Assembly: GCA_018266355.1 (NCBI GenBank)
Contig: JAFEAP010000002.1
Coordinates: forward strand, 1-64,000
From: Bdellovibrionales bacterium
Lineage (GTDB): Bacteria > Bdellovibrionota > UBA1018
Direction of reading: 5' to 3'
Length of the DNA: 64,000 bases
Within the stretch, counting starts at the first letter, position 1. Every line of letters begins with the position of its first letter. The translations under genes and the position numbers were made by a program. Positions 42,066-51,064 of the stretch are shown here, piece by piece. The notes under the pieces are model-generated. The model had not been told where the DNA came from. It saw only the letters and a program-made list of their open reading frames with translations, and ran no database searches.

Positions 42066-43072
42066 TCGTCCTCCCCGTCTCGCCTCAATCCGAGATCGCG
42101 GGCGATCTCGTTCTCGGTGATCGAAAAGTCCGGACAATACGCGGAAACCGGCGGCGCGCGGTAAACCCAAACGGGGACGTCGGCGTTCCGCAGGATCCTC
42201 CGCGCGGTACTTCCGAGCAACGTCGCGGCGACTTTCCCGCGGCGGGCCGCGATCGCGATCCACGCTCGGCGTTCGCGAGCCGCTTCGACGGTCGCGTCGG
42301 CCGGAGAACCCGCGATCCGCGCGTCGATCATCGGCGTCACCCGCACGCCGCCGTCCTTACCGACCCGAACCCACTCCTCGGCCAAAGCCTTCGTCTTCGC
42401 CGAGCGCTCCTCGACGTTTTTCCGGTCGAGCGAGGACTCCGAGAACGCCGGTTCGAGTCGCGGGCTGATCAGGTGGGTCAGCTTATGGTAAAGCGTCACC
42501 TCCGCGCCGAAAGCCTTCGCGAGCTGGAGGAGCGCGCAAAACGCGCGTTTCGATTCCTCGGAAAAATCGGTGGCGAAAACGACGGATCCGATTTCCCATT
42601 CCGACTTCGCCTCGGGATTCACCACGAGCACGGGCACCGTCGATTTCTCGGTGAGCGCCTCCGCGAAGCTTCCGATCAACCACCGCGTGACGCCTTTGCG
42701 GGCGTGGGTCGTCGCGACGACGAAATCGGCGCCCACTTCGACGGCGCGCTCGACGAAACGATCGACCCCTTCCCGCAGCGTCACGTAGGGTTTGACCAGG
42801 GTTTCGAGATCTCGAAGCTTTCCGATCGGCCGGTCCTTCACGATCTCTTGCAGGCGTTCGCCGGCGTCCTTTCGGGTCTTGTCCGAGACCTCGGGCGGCG
42901 AATAAACCGCGAACTCGAGCGGATACCCGCCGTAAAGGTAGATCGGGTAGACCTCGGCATCGAGCTTCGCCGCGACCGAATGGAGCAGCGCCGCCGCCGC
43001 CGACTGGAACGCGGTTTCTTCACCAAGCGGGTCCACCGCCCAAACGATTCGAAACGGACGTACGGGATTCAT
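42062..43072 (-). CDS. Tandem universal stress protein (UspA ×2)
   Basis: The protein has 336 residues from the ATG at 43072, 9 nt after GGAGG; the ATG at 43078 is closer but too near the ribosome site. Two UspA domains are seen. The second has the ATP-binding pattern VVFATDFSEESKRAF and LLGSTARRILRNADVPVWV (G-2x-G-9x-G-like), and the first ends with WLIGSFAEALTEKSTVPVLVV. Cytosolic stress protein. It is coupled to the flavodoxin gene by a GTGA overlap and follows the other USP gene. Confidence 0.88.
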   Translation of the reverse strand: MNPVRPFRIVWAVDPLGEETAFQSAAAALLHSVAAKLDAEVYPIYLYGGYPLEFAVYSPPEVSDKTRKDAGERLQEIVKDRPIGKLRDLETLVKPYVTLREGVDRFVERAVEVGADFVVATTHARKGVTRWLIGSFAEALTEKSTVPVLVVNPEAKSEWEIGSVVFATDFSEESKRAFCALLQLAKAFGAEVTLYHKLTHLISPRLEPAFSESSLDRKNVEERSAKTKALAEEWVRVGKDGGVRVTPMIDARIAGSPADATVEAARERRAWIAIAARRGKVAATLLGSTARRILRNADVPVWVYRAPPVSAYCPDFSITENEIARDLGLRRDGEDE

Positions 43073-43105
43073 AGTCATCTTCCTCCGGAATTTCGCACTT
43101 TCGCC

Positions 43106-44065
43106 CTAACTCAAATAGGCTTCGGGTTCCGTTTCCTTCACTTCTTTCGGCGTCGACCGCATCGCAGACGGTTTCCGCTTTTCCGCCGTCCGAGTCCGAA
43201 CGACCCAGATCGGGATACGCGATTCGCGGACGACCGCGCGCGACGTGCTCCCCATCACGATCCGTCCGAGAAGCCCGTTATGCGCGGCCATCGCCACCAT
43301 CGCGTAGCCGATCCCGGACTCCTCGAGAATCCCGTCGGCGGGACGGCCGCCTCGCCGACGATCATACTTCTTCCGCGCCTTCACTCCCGCGATCCGGGCG
43401 CGCGCGACCATCTCGTCGAGCTTACGTCTCGCTTCCCGCTGGGCGTTCCTTTCGATCGAGGCCATCTCTCGGGAAACCGTGTAGACGAACTCCTCGCCGA
43501 TGAATACGGGGTACTCCGCGCGATGATAGAGTACGATCTCCATCCCGCGCGCTTTCGCCACGGCGACCACTTCGTCGAACGCGGCCGTCGACGCCGCCGA
43601 AAGATCGGTCGGGAAAAGGATCCTTTTCTTTCCGCTCGCTACTTTCCATTCCGGCGGGACGATCAGCAACGGCACCTCGGAACTGAGCGCGAGACTTTCG
43701 CAAAAGCTGCCTTGGAACCAGCGTTTCACGCCCGTCCGGCGGTGGTGATTCGCGACGATCAGCGAGGCGCGCTGCTTTTTGGCGTACTCCGCGAGCGCCC
43801 GCGCCTGGGCGCTCGGGCCGCCCCAGGCCTCGAGGACATGAAGACTCAGGAGTTCCCCGCGGATCTTCGGTTTTTCCCAGCGTGAAAAGATCGCGTTCGA
43901 CCGCGTCTCGATCGCGGCGGTATCCCAGACGCAGACCGGACGAACCTTCGCCGCGTCCCCGAATAGCGCGTCGATCATCGTCCCGGAACTCGCCTGGGTT
44001 TTGAGTCGATTCTCGTCGAACGGCGTAACGGCCCAGATCACGGGGCCGAATTTGTTTTTGCGCAT
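43106..44065 (-). CDS. Tandem universal stress protein (UspA ×2)
   Basis: The protein has 319 residues from the ATG at 44065, preceded by AAGGGGAAAG. Like its neighbour it has two UspA domains: the first ends with WFQGSFCESLALSSEVPLLIV, the second starts with ILFPTDLSAASTAAFDEVVAVA and has MGSTSRAVVRESRIPIWVV, the nucleotide-binding end. It is the first gene of the downstream half of the stress block, with 206 nt of non-coding sequence before it that should hold its promoter. Probably a paralogue produced by duplication of the neighbour. Confidence 0.88.
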   Translation of the reverse strand: MRKNKFGPVIWAVTPFDENRLKTQASSGTMIDALFGDAAKVRPVCVWDTAAIETRSNAIFSRWEKPKIRGELLSLHVLEAWGGPSAQARALAEYAKKQRASLIVANHHRRTGVKRWFQGSFCESLALSSEVPLLIVPPEWKVASGKKRILFPTDLSAASTAAFDEVVAVAKARGMEIVLYHRAEYPVFIGEEFVYTVSREMASIERNAQREARRKLDEMVARARIAGVKARKKYDRRRGGRPADGILEESGIGYAMVAMAAHNGLLGRIVMGSTSRAVVRESRIPIWVVRTRTAEKRKPSAMRSTPKEVKETEPEAYLS

Positions 44066-44271
44066 TTGCTTTCCCCTTATTTGGATCAACATCGGATTCC
44101 TCCCCGCTAATGAGCATCGAACGGGCCAGCCTACGTTCCCGGAGCGGCCGAGCCAAGCACGCGAAACCACGGGGTTTCGTCGGAAAGATCGAAGAGGAAG
44201 GAAAACGCTAAATCCCCGGGTGAGACGGTTTGTCCCGCGGACCGGGCCTTTTCGCCCTCGATTTCCGCGTC

Positions 44272-45477
44272 CTAAAGCGTCAGCGTACCCGCGTCGTCCG
44301 CGGTCAGCGGAAGCTCGACGCGGAACGTGCTGCCGACGTTCGGTTCGCTCTCCACGCCGATCCGGCCCCCGTGGGCTTTCACGATTTGGGAGGTGATCCA
44401 AAGCCCGAGGCCGTTCCCCTTCACCTCCCCGCCCTCGCTCTCCCGCGCGAAGCGCTGAAAAACCCTCGCCCGAAACTCTTCCGACATTCCCCGTCCCTCG
44501 TCAGCGACGAGGATGACCGCTCGAGCGCCGTCCTCCGCGATCGAGATCCGAATCGGTTTTCCTTCCCCGTACTTCATGCCGTTCGTGAGCAGATTGATCA
44601 GGACCTGCTCCACGCGCGCGCGATCGACGCAAGCCCAAACTTCTTCGGGTGCGCGAACGAGGACGTCGATCCGCTGGTTCCGCAGGTCCTCGTGAAACTG
44701 ATTGATGACGTCGTCGACCAGGCGAACCAGGTTCAGCTTTTCGTGATTCAACCGAAGGCGTCCGGCGGAGATCCGGCTCACGTCGAGCATGTCGTCGATC
44801 ATCGCCGTCAGGCGTTTCGCCTGAGAGAGCGCGCCGTTCAGGACTTTCGCCTGCTCCTCGAGCGGGAGACCCGAGGCACCCGCCGCGAACTTCCTCAATC
44901 CCAGTTCGACGCGGAGCTTGAGCGCCGCGATCGGCGTCTTCAACTCGTGAGCGGCCATCGAGACGAAACGGTCTCTACTCAACACGGCTTCCTCCGCCTC
45001 GTTCAATTTCGCTTGGGCGTCGAGCAGTCGCAGATGATCCGCTTCGGCCTCCTTCAAGGCGCTGATATCGCTCCGAACGGAAACGTAACGATAGGGGTTT
45101 CCCTCCGAATCGCAAAACGGGATGATCGTCATCGTCGACCAGTATGCTCGGCCGCTCCGATGCCGGTTTCGGATCTCCCCGCGCCAAATCCTCCCCGCGG
45201 ATATCGTTTCCCATAGCTCCCGGTAAAACTCGCGGGTGTGATAGCCCGAACTCAATATCCGGTGGGTCTCCCCGACCAGCTCGTTCTCGGCGAACCCCGT
45301 GAGTTCGCAAAATCTTCGGTTCGCCGACGTGATCACGCCGTGGAGATCCGTCGCCACCACCGCGGCGGTCTCGTCGAGCGCGAGCTGGAAATTCACCAAA
45401 TCCCGCAGTCGTCGACTTTCCACGCGCTTACCCGCCGCTTCGCGCCGCAGCCCGCCCGGAATCGACTTACCCGCCAT
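44272..45477 (-). CDS. PAS-domain sensor histidine kinase
   Basis: The protein has 401 residues from the ATG at 45477, which has AAGGAG upstream. A PAS domain lies near 25-150 (DETAAVVATDLHGVITSANRRFCELTGFAENELVG), then the H box MAAHELKTPIAAL with the phospho-accepting His, and the ATPase with NLLTNGMKYGEGK (N box), DEGRGMSEE (G1) and GNGLGLWITSQIV (G2). No transmembrane part is seen, so it senses a cytosolic signal, perhaps redox or oxygen. No response regulator gene adjoins it. It overlaps the channel gene by 11 nt in the same operon. Confidence 0.9.
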   Translation of the reverse strand: MAGKSIPGGLRREAAGKRVESRRLRDLVNFQLALDETAAVVATDLHGVITSANRRFCELTGFAENELVGETHRILSSGYHTREFYRELWETISAGRIWRGEIRNRHRSGRAYWSTMTIIPFCDSEGNPYRYVSVRSDISALKEAEADHLRLLDAQAKLNEAEEAVLSRDRFVSMAAHELKTPIAALKLRVELGLRKFAAGASGLPLEEQAKVLNGALSQAKRLTAMIDDMLDVSRISAGRLRLNHEKLNLVRLVDDVINQFHEDLRNQRIDVLVRAPEEVWACVDRARVEQVLINLLTNGMKYGEGKPIRISIAEDGARAVILVADEGRGMSEEFRARVFQRFARESEGGEVKGNGLGLWITSQIVKAHGGRIGVESEPNVGSTFRVELPLTADDAGTLTL

Positions 45478-45919
45478 ACCGATCACTCCTTTTTTTCGTG
45501 ATCGATTGGAATTCGCTCAAGTCGGACTCGAGCTCCTCGACTTCCCGCTCGAGCTGCTCCAGGTCCGGCGAGACGATCGCGCCCACGAAAAGCGCCATGT
45601 ACGACCACATGAAGAGCGTACCGACCATCATGAGAAGGATGCCGATGATTTTCCCACCCGCGGTGAGCGGCGAGACCGCTCCGTACCCGACGGAGGTAAC
45701 CGTCGATACCGCCCAGTAAAAGCTATCGAGAAAGCTCCCGATCGCGGGATTTTTTCCGTTTTCCGAAAGATGGAAGCCCGCGGCACCCGCCACGACGAAT
45801 CCGTTGCCGAGCGCCGTAATCAGCCAGAATACGGGCTGACGAAAGAGCCGGACGACTCGAGTGCGCATCGTTCGGAAATAACTCGCCTTCTTCGAAGAAC
45901 GATTCAAAGATCCGGCCAA
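45467..45919 (-). CDS. Two-TM potassium-type channel
   Basis: The protein has 150 residues from a TTG start with AGGAG 9 nt upstream; this start overlaps the nuclease gene. The architecture is two transmembrane helices (FWLITALGNGFVVAGAAGF and IIGILLMMVGTLFMWSYMALFVGAIV) with a pore loop between them: DSFYWAVSTVTSVGYGAVSP, where TSVGYG (75-80) is the selectivity filter. A charged coiled coil follows (LEQLEREVEELESDLSEFQ). It would form a tetrameric ion channel. No RCK regulator domain is present. The gene sits within the stress operon, unusual company for a channel. Confidence 0.86.
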   Translation of the reverse strand: MAGSLNRSSKKASYFRTMRTRVVRLFRQPVFWLITALGNGFVVAGAAGFHLSENGKNPAIGSFLDSFYWAVSTVTSVGYGAVSPLTAGGKIIGILLMMVGTLFMWSYMALFVGAIVSPDLEQLEREVEELESDLSEFQSITKKRSDRYGG

Positions 45920-47319
45920 TGGGATACTCCTCTCGCGGCGACCACCTCGGGAAACGGGGAGAGATCGAAGCGCTCGCCGAGGTGAGGAATGACCGCATCC
46001 TGCCCCAAGGTGTCCTTGATTTTTACCCGAAGCGCATCGAGGGCCTGCGGCTCCCCGTGATTCAAGAAAATCCGCTTCGGAGGGGTTTCGAACCCTCGGA
46101 CGAAGTCGAGGAGGTCGCTCTGGTCACCGTGGGCCGATAGCCCGGGGATCGTCGCGATCCGCGCGCGCACGGGAAAATAGCGCCCGTGCATTTTCACTTC
46201 GGAGGCGCCGTCTTGGAGGAGACGCCCGCGGGTTCCCGCCGCCTGGTACCCGACGAGCAACACGGTCGACCGCGGGTCGCCGATTCTCGCCGCCAAATGG
46301 TGGAGGATTCGGCCCCCGGCAAGCATCCCGCTCCCGGCGATCACGATGGCCGGCGCGTCCTCGCGCATGATGCGGATCGATTCGGATCGGGATTTCACCG
46401 CGATCGCCGTCTTGCACAAACGGTCGACTTCTTCGCGTTCGAGCCGATGCCAAGCGGGAAACTCCGTGAAGATCCGCGTCGCTTCGATTCCCATCGGACT
46501 ATCGAGGTAGACGGGGATCTCGGGCAGCTCCCGCCGGCGCTTGAGCGTCGATAGCCGATAGAGGATCTCCTGGACGCGACCGACGGAAAACGCCGGGATC
46601 AAGACGTGGCCTCCGCGCGAATGCGTTTCACGTACGGCCTCGATGAGTCGCCGATCGATCGACGCGGATTCCTCGAGATGATTCCGGTCCCCGTAAGTCG
46701 CCTCGACCACGACGGTATCCGCCCGTTCGAGACGCACGGGCGAATCGTAAAGCGTCGGATGCTTTCGACCGACGTCCCCCGAAAAGACCACCCGCTTCCC
46801 TCCGGCTTCGATCTCGACGAAAGTCGATCCGAGGATGTGTCCGCTCGGGGATAGACGGATCTTTACCTCGGGACCGATCGAAATCCATTTTCCGGAAGGC
46901 ACGGCGTGGAACCGCTCCATCACCTCCTGCACCGCCTTGCGATCGTAGATCGGAAGCGCCGGACGGTGCTTCGAATAACCCTCGCGATTCGCGAAGTCCG
47001 CGTCTTCTTCGGAAAGCTTCGCGCTGTCGAGAAGGATCAGTCGCGAAAGCTCGCGCGTCGGGGCGGAGCAGTAGATCTTCCCGCGAAAACCCCGGGCGTT
47101 CAGCACGGGCAAGTACCCGCTATGGTCGAGATGGGCGTGAGTCAGCACGACGGCGTCGATCGCGCTCGCGTCGATCGGCAACGCGTCCCAGTTCCGGAGA
47201 CGCAATTCCTTCAGGCCTTGGAACAACCCGCAATCGACCAAGATTCTCGTTTTGCCATACTCGAAAAGCGTCTTCGAACCGGTTACCGTTTGAGCACCGC
47301 CAAGAAAGGTCAATTTCAT
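45904..47319 (-). CDS. Beta-CASP metallo-beta-lactamase RNA/DNA nuclease
   Basis: The protein has 471 residues; the ATG at 47319 follows AGGAG. Metal motif THAHLDHSGYLP (HxHxDH) near 60, SPSGHILGSTF and FSGDVGRKHPTL supply further ligands, and the beta-CASP insertion ends with AIVIAGSGMLAGGRI and IPGLSAHGDQSDL, and FLNHGEPQALDAL at the end. It resembles the YSH1/CPSF-73-like bacterial nucleases that process RNA. First gene of the MBL-channel-kinase operon. In several bacteria such genes travel with universal stress proteins. Confidence 0.92.
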   Translation of the reverse strand: MKLTFLGGAQTVTGSKTLFEYGKTRILVDCGLFQGLKELRLRNWDALPIDASAIDAVVLTHAHLDHSGYLPVLNARGFRGKIYCSAPTRELSRLILLDSAKLSEEDADFANREGYSKHRPALPIYDRKAVQEVMERFHAVPSGKWISIGPEVKIRLSPSGHILGSTFVEIEAGGKRVVFSGDVGRKHPTLYDSPVRLERADTVVVEATYGDRNHLEESASIDRRLIEAVRETHSRGGHVLIPAFSVGRVQEILYRLSTLKRRRELPEIPVYLDSPMGIEATRIFTEFPAWHRLEREEVDRLCKTAIAVKSRSESIRIMREDAPAIVIAGSGMLAGGRILHHLAARIGDPRSTVLLVGYQAAGTRGRLLQDGASEVKMHGRYFPVRARIATIPGLSAHGDQSDLLDFVRGFETPPKRIFLNHGEPQALDALRVKIKDTLGQDAVIPHLGERFDLSPFPEVVAARGVSHWPDL

Positions 47320-47549
47320 TTAGATTCTCCTGCCTTACGAGAGAGCAAGGAGTCCGCCAACCCGGCCGCGGGCGCGTAGCCGCAAAATCAAAAGACATTC
47401 CGGAATCGACGGGGAAACCAGTAAACGCGGGCATGCGACAATTCATCCTTTCCGCGGGGCGAGAAGTCTCGCGCGCCGGCTTCCCGATCCCCTATTCGGC
47501 GGTCCGGGCTGGCACGAGCCGTGCGATGTCCGCTGCGGAGGACGCATGC

Positions 47550-47951
47550 ATGTCCAAGTCTTCGAATAGAATCTTCTATCCACTCGCGATACTCGCCTCT
47601 CTGCTTTTCGTCTCGGTCCTCGCTCCGAGTCTTCCGGCCGCCGCCGACTCCGCCGCGCCGGACTTCGTCGTCGAGTCCGCGTCGTCCCGCGCCGAGGTGA
47701 AAATCGAGTACCCGCGACGTTCCGTGGAAGTCCGGCTGCTCGACCGCGATCGATTCGGCCTTCCCGACGCGATTCAGATCTCGTTGCTCGATTCGCTCGG
47801 CAACCGCGTCGACCTCGAGATGAGCGCGCTCGATAGCGACTCATTTTCGGCCGACCTCGCGAACGAACGGAAGTACCTCGGACGCATTCCGGCGGCGTAC
47901 GATTCTTACGTCGGCGTTTCCTTACGGATTCCGTTCAAGCGATCGCCGTGA
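47550..47951 (+). CDS. Small exported protein of unknown function
   Basis: The protein has 133 residues from the ATG at 47550, which has GGAGG 8 nt upstream. A signal peptide or anchor (YPLAILASLLFVSVLAPSLPAAA) is followed by a short beta-rich domain (ASSRAEVKIEYPRRSVEVRLLDRDRFGLPDAIQISLLD). No family is recognised. Its stop overlaps the start of the next gene (GTGA), so the two are coupled. Confidence 0.55.
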   Translation: MSKSSNRIFYPLAILASLLFVSVLAPSLPAAADSAAPDFVVESASSRAEVKIEYPRRSVEVRLLDRDRFGLPDAIQISLLDSLGNRVDLEMSALDSDSFSADLANERKYLGRIPAAYDSYVGVSLRIPFKRSP

Positions 47952-48832
47952 AGACGGAGCCGGTTCGAACCGAGAAATCCGTTTCCTGGGGAATCCATCT
48001 CGTTTGGGTGCTCGTGCTGCTCGCGGTATGGATCGTCGTCCTTCCGAAAATCCCGAAGGACTGGAGCGACGGAGCGGGGATTTTCTCGTTCCGGACGATG
48101 GCCCAGATGGTGCTCGGCCTCACTCTCGTCCAGGCGCTCGGCGGTCTGCTCGGATCCGCGCTCGGTCGGAGAACGAGCACGGTGCTGACGGGGATCATCG
48201 GCGGATTCATCTCCAGCACGGTCGTAACCGCGACCGCCGCGCGTCGAAGCCATGCCGCCCCTGAAGAGGTCGACGCCCAGTCCCTCCTTTTGATCTGCTC
48301 GACCCTCTCGATGCTCTTCGAGGCCGCGATGATCGTCGAGCTCGGACTACCCGGAGCGGGCTATCCGATTTTCACGGTTTTCCTCGGTCCTTCGATCGTC
48401 ACGCTGTACGCCGCCTGGCAAAGGGCGCGCGCCGTGCGCACGGAGGTGCGCGGAGGTCCGACGCCGGCCCCGGATCTGGTCTCGATCGGACGGATGGCCG
48501 TCTTCCTCGTCGGGATCCTGACGTTGTCGAAACTGCTCGCGCGGACCCTCGGAAAACGCGGCTTGCTCGCGTTCACGCTCGTCGCCTCGTTCTTCGAAAT
48601 CCACGCGACCTTGATTTCGAATACGGCCCTCCGGAGCCTCGGGGAAATCGAGGGCGGATTTTTCACCGTCCTGCTCGCCGTTTCCCTCGGGGCTTCGTAC
48701 CTCTCGAAACTCTTCCTCGTCCGCTCGCTCGGCACTCCGGGGATGTACCGGATCGTTCGCGAGTGGGTGGCTTTCGCGCTCGTGGGACTGACCCTCAGCA
48801 CCCTCCTCGCTTTGAACCTGATGACGACCTAA
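47948..48832 (+). CDS. DUF4010 family membrane protein
   Basis: The protein has 294 residues from a GTG start. Many hydrophobic segments alternate with short loops; GIFSFRTMAQMVLGLTLVQALGGLLGSALGRRTSTVLTGIIGGFISSTVVTATAARRS is the conserved DUF4010 core with Gly-rich repeats, usually found C-terminal to MgtC in MgtC/SapB-type proteins. Here the MgtC half is absent, so it is a stand-alone C-terminal part. The role is unknown, perhaps in magnesium or membrane potential homeostasis. Confidence 0.75.
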   Translation: MKTEPVRTEKSVSWGIHLVWVLVLLAVWIVVLPKIPKDWSDGAGIFSFRTMAQMVLGLTLVQALGGLLGSALGRRTSTVLTGIIGGFISSTVVTATAARRSHAAPEEVDAQSLLLICSTLSMLFEAAMIVELGLPGAGYPIFTVFLGPSIVTLYAAWQRARAVRTEVRGGPTPAPDLVSIGRMAVFLVGILTLSKLLARTLGKRGLLAFTLVASFFEIHATLISNTALRSLGEIEGGFFTVLLAVSLGASYLSKLFLVRSLGTPGMYRIVREWVAFALVGLTLSTLLALNLMTT

Positions 48833-48859
48833 CACCGACACCTAAACGAAAGGACGAGT

Positions 48860-48985
48860 ATGACCCCACGAGGAGACACTGGACGAACGACCGATCTGTT
48901 CCGCATCTTATTCAAGTCGGGATTTCTTTTTTTCGCGATAGCCTTCGGCGCGGTTATCGCCTTGGTCTTTTGGATCCGGCGATGA
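48860..48985 (+). CDS. Small single-pass membrane protein (41 residues)
   Basis: The ATG at 48860 has AAGGA 6 nt upstream; the frame stops with TGA at 48985. The predicted protein has a polar N-terminus (MTPRGDTGRTTDLF) and one transmembrane helix (GFLFFAIAFGAVIALVFWI) ended by RR. It lies 27 nt after the DUF4010 gene on the same strand and ends 3 nt before the convergent glycosidase-like gene. Such small membrane proteins are easily missed. The function is unknown. Confidence 0.6.
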   Translation: MTPRGDTGRTTDLFRILFKSGFLFFAIAFGAVIALVFWIRR

Positions 48986-48988
48986 CCG

Positions 48989-50506
48989 TCAGTCCGCCGA
49001 AAGCGCGAGCCGAAGCGCGGCCTTCGCCCAGTTCAGCGGCGTGATCGGACTCGGCGCGTACACGCGGTCGCCCGACTTCGTATCCACGACCGTATTATAG
49101 CTCTCCGGCAGCGACTTCGTCGGCACCGGCCGACCGTCGGCTCCGAGCACGGCCTCGCCCGAAGGATTTCCGGTCACCTGGGCGAGCGCTCGGTTCAAAT
49201 GCTTCGCGATATCCTCGCCGAACGTCGCCTTCGGATACCGCTTCGCGAGGACCCCGAGCGCGACCGCGAGCCACGAATCGAAGAACCACTGCGCTTCGCT
49301 CCCCGCGATAAATTTCGAACCGCGGTCGGTGAAACTCTGCTCCGAACTCGTGTCGTCGGTCCGGCCCATCCCGAACCAGAAATTTCCCGACTGGTACGAA
49401 TCGCCGATATAGCGTTTCACGCCGACCTCGCCGACGAGCGGCGCGACCGCCTTCAAGATCGCGCGGAAGTGAGCGATGCGGAACTGCGAGAGCTTCGCCG
49501 GAAAAATCAGGTTCAAGAGCGCCGCATCGCTCGTCCGGTAATGCGAGTCTTCCGGCGCGTAGCCGGGCGATTCTCCACCCGCTTCGAGCTGTTTAAAAAG
49601 CTTCTTATACCCGCGTTCGATCATCGCGTTCAGCGGCGCGATCTTCACGTCGGGGAATTTTTCCCGCACGGCGACGAGCCGCTCGAGGCCCGAGATCACG
49701 AGACCGATCGAGGACGAATTCACGCGCTCGATCTCTTCCCAGCTCCCCGCGTCCGACATCTGCTCGAACTTCACCGCCGCGAAATACTTCGCGAACCGAC
49801 CGATCATCGCTTTCCGCTCGGGCGTAAGCTCCGCGTCCGTCACCTCGCCGGAGAGCACGGCGCGGCAGAAGAGGTCGACGAAGAGTCCGAGGGCGTCGTT
49901 CTGTTTGTGGTTCCAAGCCTGCGGCTTTCCGTTCTCCTGCACGTCGGCGAACGTCGGCGAATTTCGGTCGAACCGGATGTGCACGGCTTGCATCGCCCCG
50001 TCGGCCGCCTTCAAGACGAGCGGATTATCGATCACGGCGTCGAAACGCGCCGACTGCGCGGGACTCGAAAAATAATCCGAGAGCGTGAGAAGAAGTTTCT
50101 TCGCCGCGGCCGCGTCGGCGTCCTCCGACTTCAACCCGAGGTAGACCCAGAGGCTATCGCGTACCCAGACCGCGTCGTAATGGGTCGGATCGTTCGCCTT
50201 CTCGTCGACCCGGTCCGCCGCGCGGGCGAGCCCGCGCGAGTCGAGCGAAAAATCGAGGGCCGTGCCGAGCGCCCGCCGGACGGCGGCCTTATCCGCATCG
50301 TCGTACTTTTCCTTCAAGAGCGGCGCGAGGCCGGCCGAATGCACCGCGACGGAGTACGCACTTTTCCCCGAACCGAAAGTCTTCGGGATCGTACCCGCGT
50401 GCTTCGTCGCGGCGACGAGTTCAGAGAGTCCGACCGATTCCGGGGATTTCGAGGCGGAGGCACAACCGGTCGCGGCAAGTAACAGGAAAGAAAAGAGGAT
50501 TCGCAT
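48989..50506 (-). CDS. Lipoprotein with six-hairpin glycosidase-like domain
   Basis: The protein has about 505 residues. Start choice is open: ATG at 50506 gives a short type II signal with lipobox AATGC, while ATGs at 50536 or 50542 would add a basic segment. The fold resembles GH15/phosphorylase-kinase-alpha (alpha/alpha)6 proteins: HYDAVWVRDSLWVYLGL, then QAWNHKQNDALGLFVDLF, then SWEEIERVNSSSIGLVISGLERL, and GNFWFGMGRTDDTSSEQSF. The acidic residues in these blocks may be catalytic. It is probably a glucan hydrolase at the outer membrane or in the periplasm. Confidence 0.68.
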   Translation of the reverse strand: MRILFSFLLLAATGCASASKSPESVGLSELVAATKHAGTIPKTFGSGKSAYSVAVHSAGLAPLLKEKYDDADKAAVRRALGTALDFSLDSRGLARAADRVDEKANDPTHYDAVWVRDSLWVYLGLKSEDADAAAAKKLLLTLSDYFSSPAQSARFDAVIDNPLVLKAADGAMQAVHIRFDRNSPTFADVQENGKPQAWNHKQNDALGLFVDLFCRAVLSGEVTDAELTPERKAMIGRFAKYFAAVKFEQMSDAGSWEEIERVNSSSIGLVISGLERLVAVREKFPDVKIAPLNAMIERGYKKLFKQLEAGGESPGYAPEDSHYRTSDAALLNLIFPAKLSQFRIAHFRAILKAVAPLVGEVGVKRYIGDSYQSGNFWFGMGRTDDTSSEQSFTDRGSKFIAGSEAQWFFDSWLAVALGVLAKRYPKATFGEDIAKHLNRALAQVTGNPSGEAVLGADGRPVPTKSLPESYNTVVDTKSGDRVYAPSPITPLNWAKAALRLALSAD

Positions 50507-50665
50507 TCTCAATTTAAAACATCGAATCCTGGCCATGGCCATCCGAAATCCCCCCCCCACTCGGACACGATGCGCAAATCAAAAGGAAGCGAACAGGATC
50601 TCCCAAAGGATTTAGAAAACCATCGGACCTTGTATCCGTAAAAAGGTGTTTAGATATGCGGATCC

Positions 50666-51064
50666 ATGTCCAAGAAAAATCTCCTGATTGTCGACGATGA
50701 TTCCGACTACGTTTACGTCGTGAAGCGATGCCTTCAGAAATGGCCGAATGTCGGGGAGATCATGATCGCGGAGAACGGAAAGGTCGCGCTCGATATCATC
50801 GAAAACGGCGACTCGAACCGCTCCCGGCCCGACATCGTCCTGCTCGATTTGAATATGCCGGTCATGTCCGGCGAGGAACTGCTCGACGAACTCGACCAGA
50901 AGTGGGGCACCGAAGCGGCGCCGAAAACTCCGGAGATCTTCGTCATCACCTCGTCGGATTCCCCTCGTGACCGCGCCCGTTCGGAATCGAACCGTTTCGT
51001 CCGTCGTTTCCTGATGAAACCGGTGGCGTGCGCGACGCTTCACGAACATCTCCACGCCTGCTGA
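50666..51064 (+). CDS. Single-domain response regulator (CheY-like)
   Basis: The protein has 132 residues. The receiver fold has VDDDSDY acidic pocket, the phospho-accepting D61 in LLDLNMPVMSGEEL, ITSSD, and Lys in RRFLMKPVACATL. No output domain is attached, so it acts by protein contact, like the small regulators placed before PAS/phytochrome-type kinases. It overlaps the kinase start by TGATG, so they are translationally coupled and very likely a pair. Confidence 0.92.
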   Translation: MSKKNLLIVDDDSDYVYVVKRCLQKWPNVGEIMIAENGKVALDIIENGDSNRSRPDIVLLDLNMPVMSGEELLDELDQKWGTEAAPKTPEIFVITSSDSPRDRARSESNRFVRRFLMKPVACATLHEHLHAC

